In this document: in pieces, positions 54,892-63,506 of the stretch | Layout of the letters: each line of letters starts with the position of its first letter | Position numbering within the stretch: position 1 is the stretch's first letter | Source: Paenibacillus aceris | GTDB taxonomy: Bacteria; Bacillota; Bacilli; Paenibacillales; NBRC-103111 | Assembly: GCF_017874035.1 (NCBI RefSeq) | Contig: NZ_JAGGKV010000019.1 | Coordinates: 62,001 to 126,000 of the forward strand | Direction of reading: 5' to 3' | Length of the DNA stretch: 64,000 nucleotides | Translations under genes and position numbers: made by a program | The notes under the pieces: model-generated | The model's database searches: none | Seen by the model: the letters and a program-made list of their open reading frames with translations, nothing else | Told to the model about the DNA's origin: nothing

Positions 54892-56226
54892 TCACAATCC
54901 CTGAAGCGCAGCCTTAAGCTTCACTGTCACTTCCGGATACTCCTCCGCCACATTTCGGTTTTCCCACGGATCGCTCTGCACATGGTACAAACGATCCCCC
55001 CTGTCTCGCTCAACAATCAGCTTCCACTCCCCATCGGAAGCCATCCGCCATGAGCTCGGATGCTGAGGCCCTTCGTCCAAGCCGGAAATCTGCACTTCGC
55101 GTAAAGCGCTCCCCGCTTCACCTCGCAACACACTTTTAAGAGAAATCGAATCCTGCGCTTCTTCCATCGATAAATCGGCCAAGTCCAGTATGGTGCTTGC
55201 CAAATCCTGCAGCTCTACAAGCGTATCGCTGTACTGCCCTTTCTGGATGCCAGGGCCGCTAATCACTAAAGGAATATGCACGGAACCGCGTTCAGGCCTG
55301 CATTTTCCGAATTTATCGAAATCCCCCAGCATATCGCCATGATCCGATGCGTATATGATCACAGTATTGTCCAGCTCGCCACGGCGCCTTACCGCCTCCA
55401 GCAACAGACCGATATTTCGGTCGATATTTTCCAGCATGGCGGCATAATTTTGACGAATCTGGTTCCATGTTTTTTCCGGAACACTGCTGCTGTTCGGCGC
55501 AGCGAATTGAACCTGCTCCCAGTCCGCCTTCATTCGGTGTGTAATATCCCACGGCTCATGCGGGCCCACAAAGTTAACCATGAGAAACCATGGCTGATCA
55601 GCAGGGAACGACTCCAGCATTTGCACGCCGTTTCGCGTCAGCCAATTGTCGCAATACGCCTCATCCGGCAGATCCGTAGCATCTGTTCGTTGACCGCGAT
55701 CTGTCATATCCTTCAGATGAACGTCCGCCAATCCTTCCTTGTATAAATAGGACATATAAGGGTCCTTCGGAGATTCTTTGCCCGAAATAATGGCATCGAT
55801 TTTGCCAGCGTTATCGATCGCATCTGTATATCCGAGAAGACTTAAATCGTCAATCCAGCCATCCAACCCCCACCAATGCGTGGCTTTATGCAAGTCGAAC
55901 TTGCCAACGCCGCCGACCCGGTAGCCGTTATCTTTCAAAACGGAGTAGAACGTTTTGCGTGACAAATCGTAATTCTCATGATTGCCTGTCACCGCCGGCT
56001 TGTTGTACCGCAATCCCGATGCCAGACAAGCTCTGGCCGGCGCACACAAGGGAGAAGAGGTAACCGCCTTCATAAAAGTAACGCCTTGCTTCATTAAAGC
56101 TTCGATATGAGGCATACGCAGCGGCAATGCCTCCATGCCCAAAGCGGCCAAAGCTGCAGGCGCATAAGGCATCCAATCTCCCCGGTGCGTGTCTGGAAAT
56201 AGAAACAGAACGTTGGGACGACTCAT
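54892..56226 (-). CDS. Sulfatase (formylglycine-dependent)
   Basis: 444 residues. The motif CAPAR with Cys61 is the cysteine that is oxidised to formylglycine; metal ligands are in LFLFPDTHRGD (start) and IIYASDHGDMLGDF (near 300). No signal peptide is visible, so it appears cytoplasmic and would act on imported sulfated sugars. It overlaps the other sulfatase gene by 4 nt and is the last gene of the operon. A formylglycine-generating enzyme is required but is not in the window. Confidence 0.92.
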   Translation of the reverse strand: MSRPNVLFLFPDTHRGDWMPYAPAALAALGMEALPLRMPHIEALMKQGVTFMKAVTSSPLCAPARACLASGLRYNKPAVTGNHENYDLSRKTFYSVLKDNGYRVGGVGKFDLHKATHWWGLDGWIDDLSLLGYTDAIDNAGKIDAIISGKESPKDPYMSYLYKEGLADVHLKDMTDRGQRTDATDLPDEAYCDNWLTRNGVQMLESFPADQPWFLMVNFVGPHEPWDITHRMKADWEQVQFAAPNSSSVPEKTWNQIRQNYAAMLENIDRNIGLLLEAVRRRGELDNTVIIYASDHGDMLGDFDKFGKCRPERGSVHIPLVISGPGIQKGQYSDTLVELQDLASTILDLADLSMEEAQDSISLKSVLRGEAGSALREVQISGLDEGPQHPSSWRMASDGEWKLIVERDRGDRLYHVQSDPWENRNVAEEYPEVTVKLKAALQGL

Positions 56227-57617
56227 CCTTTTTTCCTCATTTCATGAAGGATTGGATCTTTGATGCTTTGCTGCCACGCTAGCAGCTCTTGTTCCATCCG
56301 CTGCAGTTGTTCCAGCTTTGCGGGATCCTCCGCCAGATCACAGGTTTCTCCTGGATCATTGTATAAATCAAACAACTGCGCCCGATTCGTGCCCGCTTCA
56401 CCGCTGCGGAAGTAGCGGATTAGTTTCCAGCGTCCGTCACTCACCATGCGCTGAACATTTTTATAGGCTGAGAATACGTTCTTCCTCGATCCCGTAGCTT
56501 CACCTGAAATCATACCTACCATACTCTTGCCCTCAACCGTTTGCGGTAGCAAAGTTCCGGTTAATTCGAACAAAGTCGGAAAAATATCCATTTGACAGCC
56601 AAGTCCACGAGCTTCCACTCCTTGCGGCAAGCCGGGTCCTTGCATGATAAGCGGAATATGGATGCTGTGTTCATATACATTTTGCTTACCCATAAGTCCA
56701 TGCTGCCCCAAAGCTATGCCGTGATCCGCCGTATATACGACAATCGTCTGCTCACGCTGACCGCTCTCTTCCAAAGCCTGCATAATACGGCCAATTTGTT
56801 CATCCATATGCGTTATCATGCTGTAATACTCGGCCAAATGCTGGCGAATTTCTTCGGGCTTGCGCGGAAAGGAAGCCAATTGTTCATCACGTACGTACAG
56901 TTCGCCATTATCGAAAGGATGTTCCGGCATGAAATTGTCAGGAAGAGGTATATGCTCATTTGAATATCGGTCTAAATAAGCTTGAGGCGGGGTCCTTGGA
57001 TCATGCGGCGCCGTAAAAGCCACGTATAAAGCGAACGGCTCCTCTTCCTTATACTGCTGGATAAAGTCAATGGCTGATTCTGCAAAAAGCTCCGTAGAAA
57101 ACTTGTCGCTTGGCTTCGCTTGGTCCGCATGATAAATGCCTGCGGGGTCATACGCATGAATGGGCAGCCCAATATGCTCCCCCATACCGCCAAAGAAAAT
57201 GCTCGCCCCGTCCGAGAAGCTTTTGGCAAAGCTCTCTTTGCCATTGTGCCACTTGCCGATGCCGAATGTCCGATACCCCTCTCTGCGGTACACCTCAGGC
57301 CATGTAGGGAGGGATGGATTAATCGCCCACAGCTGCGGATTTTCCGTCTCTCCAAGCTTAACTTCTTTTTCCGTTACCATCGCATGAAAGACATTCGTCC
57401 CTGTCAAGAGACAGGCGCGGCTGGGTACGCAGAGTGCAGCCGTCTGCCCCCCCATCGTGTAGATGGATGTGAAGCGCACGCCCTCAGCTGCCAGGCTGTC
57501 CAGAACGGGTGTTTGCACTACCTGATTGCCATAAGCGCCAATCCCGTCGAATCGATGATCATCTGCGATTAAAAATACGATATTCGGCTTTTTTTCCCGA
57601 GCTTCATGTTCTCTCAT
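56223..57617 (-). CDS. Sulfatase (formylglycine-dependent)
   Basis: 464 residues from ATG 57617, behind GGAGG. The formylglycine motif CVPSR has Cys63; NIVFLIADDHRFD carries two Asp metal ligands and VVYTADHGIALGQHG the distal Asp/His. No signal peptide. The sequence is unlike its neighbour apart from the fold, so the two probably remove sulfate from different positions or sugars. Cotranscribed with the transporter upstream (22 nt gap). Confidence 0.92.
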   Translation of the reverse strand: MREHEAREKKPNIVFLIADDHRFDGIGAYGNQVVQTPVLDSLAAEGVRFTSIYTMGGQTAALCVPSRACLLTGTNVFHAMVTEKEVKLGETENPQLWAINPSLPTWPEVYRREGYRTFGIGKWHNGKESFAKSFSDGASIFFGGMGEHIGLPIHAYDPAGIYHADQAKPSDKFSTELFAESAIDFIQQYKEEEPFALYVAFTAPHDPRTPPQAYLDRYSNEHIPLPDNFMPEHPFDNGELYVRDEQLASFPRKPEEIRQHLAEYYSMITHMDEQIGRIMQALEESGQREQTIVVYTADHGIALGQHGLMGKQNVYEHSIHIPLIMQGPGLPQGVEARGLGCQMDIFPTLFELTGTLLPQTVEGKSMVGMISGEATGSRKNVFSAYKNVQRMVSDGRWKLIRYFRSGEAGTNRAQLFDLYNDPGETCDLAEDPAKLEQLQRMEQELLAWQQSIKDPILHEMRKKG

Positions 57618-57639
57618 TTTAACCTCCAGAATTCGGCAC

Positions 57640-58428
57640 TTATTTGATAGCACCGCTCGTCAAGCCACGCTGCATATACTTTTGGCCGAAAATATATAAA
57701 ATCACAACCGGAACCGTAATCAGCACAAGCGCCGCAAACACTTTATGGTAGTCAGAGGTATACTCTTTAATGAAAAATTTGGGAGCCATGGTCACGGTCA
57801 GCATCGTTTCCTTGCTAATAAAGACAAGCGGCAGCACATACTGGTTCCACGAATTTAAGAAAGCCAGGATGCCAATGGTCGTCAGTACCGGTATGGCTAA
57901 CGGCAGCATCACATGAACAAATCTACCCCAAGCGTTTGAACCGTCAATCTCTGCAGCTTCGAGAAGCTCACCCGGCACCTCATCGAAGGCATTACGGGCC
58001 AGCAATAAAGAGAAAGGAATGCTCATCGCTACTTCCGGGCCGATCAAAGACAGATACGTATTCATCCAATGAAAGGACTTGACCGTTTGGAACAAAGGTA
58101 CGAGCATGGCAACGGGCGGGATCATCAGACCGATTAAACAGATCGCAAAGACGGAAGAATCCCCGGGAAATCTTAATTTGCTAAAGCCAAACGCCGCTAG
58201 GGAAACAACGATAAGCAGCAGCAGGACGACTGAAGTCGACACAATAAAACTGTTGATTAGAAAATGCGGAAACAAATCCAGACTAACGACAGCCTGATAA
58301 TTCCCCCACTGGTCACCTTCGAACGAGTACATTACCAGATAAATCATAGGAATCACCCAAATAGCCGCCAAGATTAGAAGTAGAAGATTCATGATGATCT
58401 TCTCAGAGAGCTGCATGCGACCGAACAT
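57640..58428 (-). CDS. Carbohydrate ABC permease (MalG/UgpE type)
   Basis: 262 residues from ATG 58428, behind AGGAGG; the frame to 58503 is a 5' over-extension. Six spans, coupling loop EAAEIDGSNAWGRFVHVMLP near 170-190. C-terminus KYMQRGLTSGAIK. It pairs with the other permease, whose stop codon lies 6 nt upstream. Confidence 0.9.
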   Translation of the reverse strand: MFGRMQLSEKIIMNLLLLILAAIWVIPMIYLVMYSFEGDQWGNYQAVVSLDLFPHFLINSFIVSTSVVLLLLIVVSLAAFGFSKLRFPGDSSVFAICLIGLMIPPVAMLVPLFQTVKSFHWMNTYLSLIGPEVAMSIPFSLLLARNAFDEVPGELLEAAEIDGSNAWGRFVHVMLPLAIPVLTTIGILAFLNSWNQYVLPLVFISKETMLTVTMAPKFFIKEYTSDYHKVFAALVLITVPVVILYIFGQKYMQRGLTSGAIK

Positions 58429-58432
58429 CTTT

Positions 58433-59350
58433 CTACCTCCTGACCTTGTTATAAATACGCAGCTGAAAAGCCGTATAGCCAAAGGCGATAAGCAGAAGAA
58501 CAACAGAAACCGCTCCGCTGTATCCCGTTTTATATTTGAGCAGCGACTCTCGGAATAAGAAAGTGGATATGAGTTCCGTCTCTCCTCCCGGTCCGCCCTC
58601 TGTCATAATCCAAATGAGGTCGAATACTTTGAGTGCATGGATAATCCCTAGAATGAGTAACGTGATGTGTGTACCGATGAGCATCGGGAAAATAATATGG
58701 CGGAATTGCCTCAGAACCCCGGCGCCATCGATTTTAGCCGCTTCGAATATTTCTTGGTCAATATTTAGCAAACTGGTGTAGTAAATCAACATGTAGAATC
58801 CCGTATTGGCGAAAATGTAGACGGCAGCGATCGCATTTAGCGCAGTAGCTGGCTCAGACAACCAGGAGTGTGTCCAGCTTTCCAAACCTGCAAACCGCAG
58901 CATGGTGTTCAGCAAGCCAAAATTCGGCTCATAAATACCGGCGAACGTCGTACCTACCGTGACAACCGCAATGACATGCGGCAAAAAGAAGATCGATTTA
59001 AACAGGCCGTCTGCCGCCCAAACGCCATTGAGCAAAGTGGCAAGCAGAAGCCCAAGCGCCATGGATAGAGGGATCGTAATAACGAGAAAATAAACCGTAT
59101 TCCAAAGAGCCTGATAAAAATTAGGATCATGAAACAGATTCACATAATTGTCCAGGCCGATAAACACTTTGCTTCCAATGCCCGACCACTCAAAAAAACC
59201 GATATAAATATTATAAAAAATACCAAAAAACGTGAACACCGAGACGAAAAGCAATAAAGGCAGAACGAAGTATAATCCGGTGAAGCGTCCCCGTTTTTTC
59301 TTTTTCGATTTGACTGCTGCCGTATTTGTTGTCGATAGCACGATATCCAC
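58433..59350 (-). CDS. Carbohydrate ABC permease (MalF/UgpA type)
   Basis: 305 residues from GTG 59350, which has AAGGAGG upstream. Lys-rich N-terminus, six spans, coupling loop EAAKIDGAGVLRQFRHIIFP near 210-230. First permease of the sulfated-glycan operon, downstream of its binding protein. Confidence 0.88.
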   Translation of the reverse strand: MDIVLSTTNTAAVKSKKKKRGRFTGLYFVLPLLLFVSVFTFFGIFYNIYIGFFEWSGIGSKVFIGLDNYVNLFHDPNFYQALWNTVYFLVITIPLSMALGLLLATLLNGVWAADGLFKSIFFLPHVIAVVTVGTTFAGIYEPNFGLLNTMLRFAGLESWTHSWLSEPATALNAIAAVYIFANTGFYMLIYYTSLLNIDQEIFEAAKIDGAGVLRQFRHIIFPMLIGTHITLLILGIIHALKVFDLIWIMTEGGPGGETELISTFLFRESLLKYKTGYSGAVSVVLLLIAFGYTAFQLRIYNKVRR

Positions 59351-59385
59351 TTGGCTCCTCCTTACAACCCTCACGGAGGGAAGAA

Positions 59386-59416
59386 CCTCTGCATCCCAAG
59401 CTGATGATCACAGAGG
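59386..59416 (-). terminator. Intercistronic stem-loop between binding protein and permeases
   Basis: CCTCTG (59386-59391) pairs with CAGAGG (59411-59416). The loop is long and the T-tract weak, so partial termination or 3' protection of the binding-protein message is more likely than full termination. Confidence 0.35.
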
Positions 59417-59500
59417 CCCTCGACTTCGTGAATGTGTAAACTTAATGAATGAAACGAAATGACGTCCAAATGAGCGTAAGAGTTCTTCGAATTCGGGATG

Positions 59501-60847
59501 TTAGCGTTTCACGGCATCTGAAGCCTTTTGCACCTCAGCCATCGCTTGCTCCGGTGTAACGCTCCCGGTCGCTACTTTTTGCAAATTAACAAAAAGCGCT
59601 TGTTCAATAGGGGCATTGTCCAGGAATCGGATACCGCCCACATTATTCGTAAGTGCGTCCAGGACCACATCGACCGATTGCTTCTCAATATCTGTTTTGA
59701 GATTGGATTTATCCATCGACAATCCTTCTTTCACGGGAAGGAATTGCAGCGCCTTGCTCAGAATCGTCTGATAATCACCCGTAGCCATGAATTCCACGAA
59801 TCTCCAAGCAGCCTCTTTATGCTTCGAATCTTTACTAATACCGAGCGGTACATCGCCGTTGATGAGAACACTCGTTTTACCACCCGCAATCGTCGGCATT
59901 GGCACGAGACCAAAAGTACGGTCGCCAATCTTCAAGCCATCCTTATTCGCTACGTCTGTCATGATCCATGCTCCGACGAGAATCATTGGAAGCTGTCTCT
60001 TTTGCTCATACATATCGCGAAGATCCGGATCGAATTTGGTTGTCAGATTGCCGTCTTGGAAGAGATGATCCGTGTAAAATTGCTTGAACGCATTCGTTGC
60101 TTGAATAAACACCGGGTCTGTAAATTTCGCTTTCCCCGCGTCTGCTTCGTATAATTTGCCCGGCGCAATTTGGTTGACGAGGGTGTAGAAGGCATCCGTT
60201 ACGGTTGCGCTTTTCCCTCCGGCAAAGCCTAAGCGTGGCACAATACCCGGTAATTTGGCATCCTCAAATTTCTTCACCACTTGCTTTAGATCATCATACG
60301 TCTTGGGCGGCTCCGCGCCTACTTTCTTGAACAAATCTACATCATAAGAAAGGAACGGCGTAACCGCGACCCCTGTTGGGATCGTCTTATAATCGTTTTT
60401 CTTGGCTGATTCCATCGGCGTCGTTTTGAACAGCTTCTGCCAATCCTTCCCTAGCGATTTCTCTGCCAATGGCGCTAACGGCTCAAGAATAGGGGAATAG
60501 TTCTTAATCATCGGCCCGTTTGAGAACGCCATAACGTCCGGAACTTCGCCGCCTTGAATGGCGACTTGAATTTTTTTGTCGTAGTCAGCCGAAGGCGTGC
60601 GAACATAATTCACTTTGATTTTTGGATATTTCTCATTGAAAGCTTTGATTAAGGTTTGCCAGACATTATCTTCCGGCGACCAGGACCAGAACGAGATTTC
60701 GCCTGTGATCTCTTCCGGTTTTTGTGTGGCGACTACTGCTTTCGCATCACGGGATGGGGTTGCCGTCGTGCTGGTTGTCTGAGAGGAGCATGCGGACAGG
60801 AGAAGCAGGCCTATCAGCGAATAACTCATGAGTCTCATTCTTTTCAT
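59501..60847 (-). CDS. Sugar-binding lipoprotein of the sulfatase operon
   Basis: 448 residues, family 1 solute-binding protein. Lipobox LLSAC (Cys near 20), Ser/Thr linker, then ITGEISFWSWSPEDNVWQTL. AAAAGGGAG precedes the start. First gene of the operon binding protein, MalF-type, MalG-type, sulfatase, sulfatase. It probably binds a sulfated sugar or oligosaccharide released from a glycan such as a glycosaminoglycan or algal polymer; the exact ligand is not decidable. Confidence 0.9.
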   Translation of the reverse strand: MKRMRLMSYSLIGLLLLSACSSQTTSTTATPSRDAKAVVATQKPEEITGEISFWSWSPEDNVWQTLIKAFNEKYPKIKVNYVRTPSADYDKKIQVAIQGGEVPDVMAFSNGPMIKNYSPILEPLAPLAEKSLGKDWQKLFKTTPMESAKKNDYKTIPTGVAVTPFLSYDVDLFKKVGAEPPKTYDDLKQVVKKFEDAKLPGIVPRLGFAGGKSATVTDAFYTLVNQIAPGKLYEADAGKAKFTDPVFIQATNAFKQFYTDHLFQDGNLTTKFDPDLRDMYEQKRQLPMILVGAWIMTDVANKDGLKIGDRTFGLVPMPTIAGGKTSVLINGDVPLGISKDSKHKEAAWRFVEFMATGDYQTILSKALQFLPVKEGLSMDKSNLKTDIEKQSVDVVLDALTNNVGGIRFLDNAPIEQALFVNLQKVATGSVTPEQAMAEVQKASDAVKR

Positions 60848-60872
60848 AAACAGAACACTCCCTTTTGAACTT

Positions 60873-60950
60873 ATTTAGTATAAATGTAATACCAAGTAAA
60901 TGACTAGGCTTAGTTGATATTAATTTAATATCTAATCTGAAATAAGTCAA
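60873..60950 (-). promoter_or_regulatory. Promoter of the sulfatase operon with operator copy 1
   Basis: TTGACT (60945-60950), 17 nt, TAAATT (60922-60927). Downstream of it ATTTAGTATA with an imperfect inverse (60873-60901) is the first of three copies of the same operator, placed to block elongation. Confidence 0.7.
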
Positions 60951-60957
60951 CAATGAG

Positions 60958-60975
60958 TTTTTAAACGTTTAAAAA
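60958..60975. promoter_or_regulatory. Perfect 18-bp palindrome upstream of the -35
   Basis: TTTTTAAACGTTTAAAAA is self-complementary and centred on ACGT/CG. It lies 8 bp upstream of the -35 of the sulfatase operon. It may be a site for a LacI-like or other dimeric factor. Confidence 0.45.
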
Positions 60976-61020
60976 GAAGAAAGACCCCCTTGTTTTCAGC
61001 TGAACCTCGTCGCAAAATTT

Positions 61021-61034
61021 ATATAACGCTTTCA
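61021..61034 (-). promoter_or_regulatory. cre-like catabolite control site
   Basis: TGAAAGCGTTATAT on the minus strand matches the first twelve positions of the cre consensus TGWAANCGNTNWCA. It lies between the two divergent promoters. Confidence 0.5.
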
Positions 61035-61044
61035 ATCTCTTATT

Positions 61045-61069
61045 ATTTAGTATATACGTTATACTAAAT
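61045..61069. promoter_or_regulatory. ROK repressor operator, copy 2 (best)
   Basis: ATTTAGTATA, five bases, TATACTAAAT is a perfect 10+10 inverted repeat. Similar copies lie at 60873 and 61126, flanking both promoters, as expected for a XylR/NagC-type ROK repressor. Confidence 0.75.
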
Positions 61070-61108
61070 AAAAGCACGATAAATTGGCCTTATGCCCCTA
61101 TTTTTTTT

Positions 61109-61150
61109 TTGACACAGACAATTATTTTGTATATCATTCATACTAAATAA
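61109..61150 (+). promoter_or_regulatory. Promoter of the ROK regulator with operator copy 3
   Basis: TTGACA (61109-61114), 17 nt, TATCAT (61132-61137). TTGTATA...CATACTAAATAA (61128-61150) overlaps the -10, so the ROK protein probably represses itself. Confidence 0.65.
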
Positions 61151-61173
61151 CTATCATGTATTGAAGTAAGGTT

Positions 61174-62373
61174 GTGATCAACTTGCGTTCTAATGGACCC
61201 ATTGGCAATTATGATCTTGTTAAAAAAATAAATATGGAACATGCAATCTCTACGATCCTGAAATACCGTCCATTATCTCGCGCTAAAATCGCCTCTCTGA
61301 CAGGACTCAATAAGATGACCGTCTCCAGCTGCGTAGATCTCTTCGTTCAGAAAGGTTTTGTCGTTGAGCTCGGCACGACGGGCACTTCAAGAGGGAGGCC
61401 CCCTACCCTTGTCGATTTGAATGAGAAAGCGGGGATCTGTGTTGGCGTTGATGTTGAAATCAACCAGTTCACCGTGCTCGTCACGGATCTGCTCGGGAAA
61501 AAGCTGGACAGCATGATGATTCCGCTTCAGAGCAAAGATCCCTTCTTTTTCGTGGATGCAATTTCAACGATTTTGAAAGATTTAGAACATCATCACGCGC
61601 ATCGCCAGCTAGGCATTGTAGGGGTCGGTATTGTCATCCCGGGCTACTACAATATACGAACAGACGTCGTTGATTATAGCGCCAACCTGCAGGAATGGAA
61701 CGACTTCCCTTTGCGAACCGAGCTTGCCAAACGAGTTCCCGACCTTGCCATTCATGTGAATCCTGCACCGTATGCGGGTGCGATGGGTGAAGTTCATTTT
61801 GGAGGGGCCAAATCAGCCGATCATTTGGTCTATGTAACAAGTTCTTGGGGATTGTCCGTTGGCGTTTACAGCAAGGGAGAACTGTTCACCGGTACGACGG
61901 GGACAGCGGGGAGATTAGGACATTCCACCATTCATATGAACGGCAAGAAATGCACCTGCGGCAGCAGAGGATGCTGGGAGATGTATGCTTCCATTAAGGC
62001 GATGTATGAATTATTGGAAACAACTCCTCAAGAGCTTTCGTTTGCAGACATTGTGGACGGTATTGGGCGCGGTGACAGCAAAATTACTAGTGCCGTGCAC
62101 GAGCTTGGCCATTACCAAGGCATCGGCCTGGCGAACGTTATCAATGCCTACAATCCCAAAGTCATCTGCATTGGAGGGCATCTTGCGCTGCTAGGCCCTA
62201 CGCTGATTAACTCCATTTGGAATACGCTGCGCGAGATGATTCCCGAGCGCTTTCTTCAGAATTTGGAGATTTACTGTTCCGATTTAGGCGAGCTTGGCGT
62301 TGCTCACGGAGGCGTTTCGATGGTGTTGAGGCAGCTTTCTACGACGATAATCGAGAAATCTTTGTTGGAGTAA
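61174..62373 (+). CDS. ROK-family transcriptional repressor (XylR-type)
   Basis: 399 residues from GTG 61174. N-terminal winged HTH about 25-85 (LSRAKIASLTGLNKMTVSSCV, SRGRPP wing end), then a ROK sugar-kinase-like domain with VDVEINQF in place of the DxGxTK ATP motif and the zinc motif CTCGSRGCWE near 270. It is divergent from the sulfatase operon and flanked by three matching inverted repeats, so it should sense the imported sugar and control both directions. Confidence 0.92.
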   Translation: MINLRSNGPIGNYDLVKKINMEHAISTILKYRPLSRAKIASLTGLNKMTVSSCVDLFVQKGFVVELGTTGTSRGRPPTLVDLNEKAGICVGVDVEINQFTVLVTDLLGKKLDSMMIPLQSKDPFFFVDAISTILKDLEHHHAHRQLGIVGVGIVIPGYYNIRTDVVDYSANLQEWNDFPLRTELAKRVPDLAIHVNPAPYAGAMGEVHFGGAKSADHLVYVTSSWGLSVGVYSKGELFTGTTGTAGRLGHSTIHMNGKKCTCGSRGCWEMYASIKAMYELLETTPQELSFADIVDGIGRGDSKITSAVHELGHYQGIGLANVINAYNPKVICIGGHLALLGPTLINSIWNTLREMIPERFLQNLEIYCSDLGELGVAHGGVSMVLRQLSTTIIEKSLLE

Positions 62374-62466
62374 CCACTCTTTCGGGTAACCTCTTTTGGG
62401 TAACCTCTTTTGGACTAAACTCTTTCGGGTAACCTCTTTTCGCGTACCCCCTTTTCGCATCGAAAA

Positions 62467-62643
62467 GGAACTACAAGCCGCTATTACTGCCAAATCAGCT
62501 GCTTTTAGGATGAAAAGTGAACTACAGGGCCTTATTCGCCCTCGGATCACTATTCATCAGCCACAATCGGCAGAATAGCGGATCATAGTTCCCCTTAATC
62601 TGCCAAATAACCATTTGGTGGTCAAATAGCGGACTCTAGTTCC
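62467..62643. repeat. Intergenic repeat element, copy 2
   Basis: Two direct units, GGAACTACAAGCCGCTATT (from 62467) and GAACTACAGGGCCTTATTCG (from 62519), about 51 bp apart, then two inverted units, CGGCAGAATAGCGGATCATAGTTCC (from 62568) and CAAATAGCGGACTCTAGTTCC (from 62623). The same family is at 46451-46580. A separate short direct repeat of CGGGTAACCTCTTTT-like units occupies 62383-62440. No gene lies between 62374 and 62670. Confidence 0.75.
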
Positions 62644-62670
62644 CTCATCAACGGGATTCGCCCTACGGTC

Positions 62671-63408
62671 CTACCACTCATATACTCGCAATGGCTCCGC
62701 TAAACGGAGTTTTTGCTTGCCATGGAACGGCTCACGCGCATCCGCCAGCACATAATCATCCACATAATGCATGAGCAGCATCTTCTCCTGAATGGACACT
62801 GGGAGCGTTAGAATTTCCTCCAGAGACGTATGCGACGGCAGCTGATCATCCTGCATATGGCATTCATGGAAGATCGTTTGCACCTCACCTGCAACCTTGC
62901 TTATGTACGTTTCATCTAACCGTGTATCCCCGCTAAAATAAAAATAAGGCTTACAAAGTAACCCATAACTAAGCATGTCCGGCACATGCTGTGTCCGAAT
63001 CAGCTCGAAGCGCATACCCGCGATCTCAAAGGTCTCATCCACGCATTCCACGTCAAAATAGTCCTCAAATACCCGTTTCCCTCTTGTGGTCAACTCCAAG
63101 CCATGGCGCAAAACTTGCCATAGATCATCCCGCAGCCCAGTAGGCACATAAAGCTTCGGCTTCGCTTTGCCAGGATACACCCGATGAAACAGCGCCAGCT
63201 TCGACAAGCCGTTAATATGATCCTCATGCAGATGCGTTACGAAAATATGCTTCACCTCATTGAGCTTCATTCCCATCTGATGCAAACTAGCATGATTCGA
63301 TTCCGGAAAGTCGATGCAGAGATTCGTATCGGCAAACGTAAGTAATGCACTGTTATGGCCCTGTTCGACGCTAAATCCGTCGCCACAGCCCAAAAATCGT
63401 AATTTCAT
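62671..63408 (-). CDS. MBL-fold metallo-hydrolase
   Basis: 245 residues from ATG 63408, behind GGGAGG; the frame to 63450 is an over-extension. Metal motif HLHEDH (near residue 58), FSGDTR (near 160) and HYVDDYV-like late His are present. It resembles ribonuclease Z-like and beta-lactamase-fold phosphodiesterases but is shorter than RNase Z. Substrate unknown. It is divergent from the sensor gene at 63507. Confidence 0.85.
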   Translation of the reverse strand: MKLRFLGCGDGFSVEQGHNSALLTFADTNLCIDFPESNHASLHQMGMKLNEVKHIFVTHLHEDHINGLSKLALFHRVYPGKAKPKLYVPTGLRDDLWQVLRHGLELTTRGKRVFEDYFDVECVDETFEIAGMRFELIRTQHVPDMLSYGLLCKPYFYFSGDTRLDETYISKVAGEVQTIFHECHMQDDQLPSHTSLEEILTLPVSIQEKMLLMHYVDDYVLADAREPFHGKQKLRLAEPLRVYEW

Positions 63409-63506
63409 ATAAACGCCTCCCACACTGTCTTCAAATAAAACAAAGCGCAATTTCTAATAAATTTGTAATATGATAGCTGTAGAAAGTTGACATTTAGGAG
63501 GACAAC

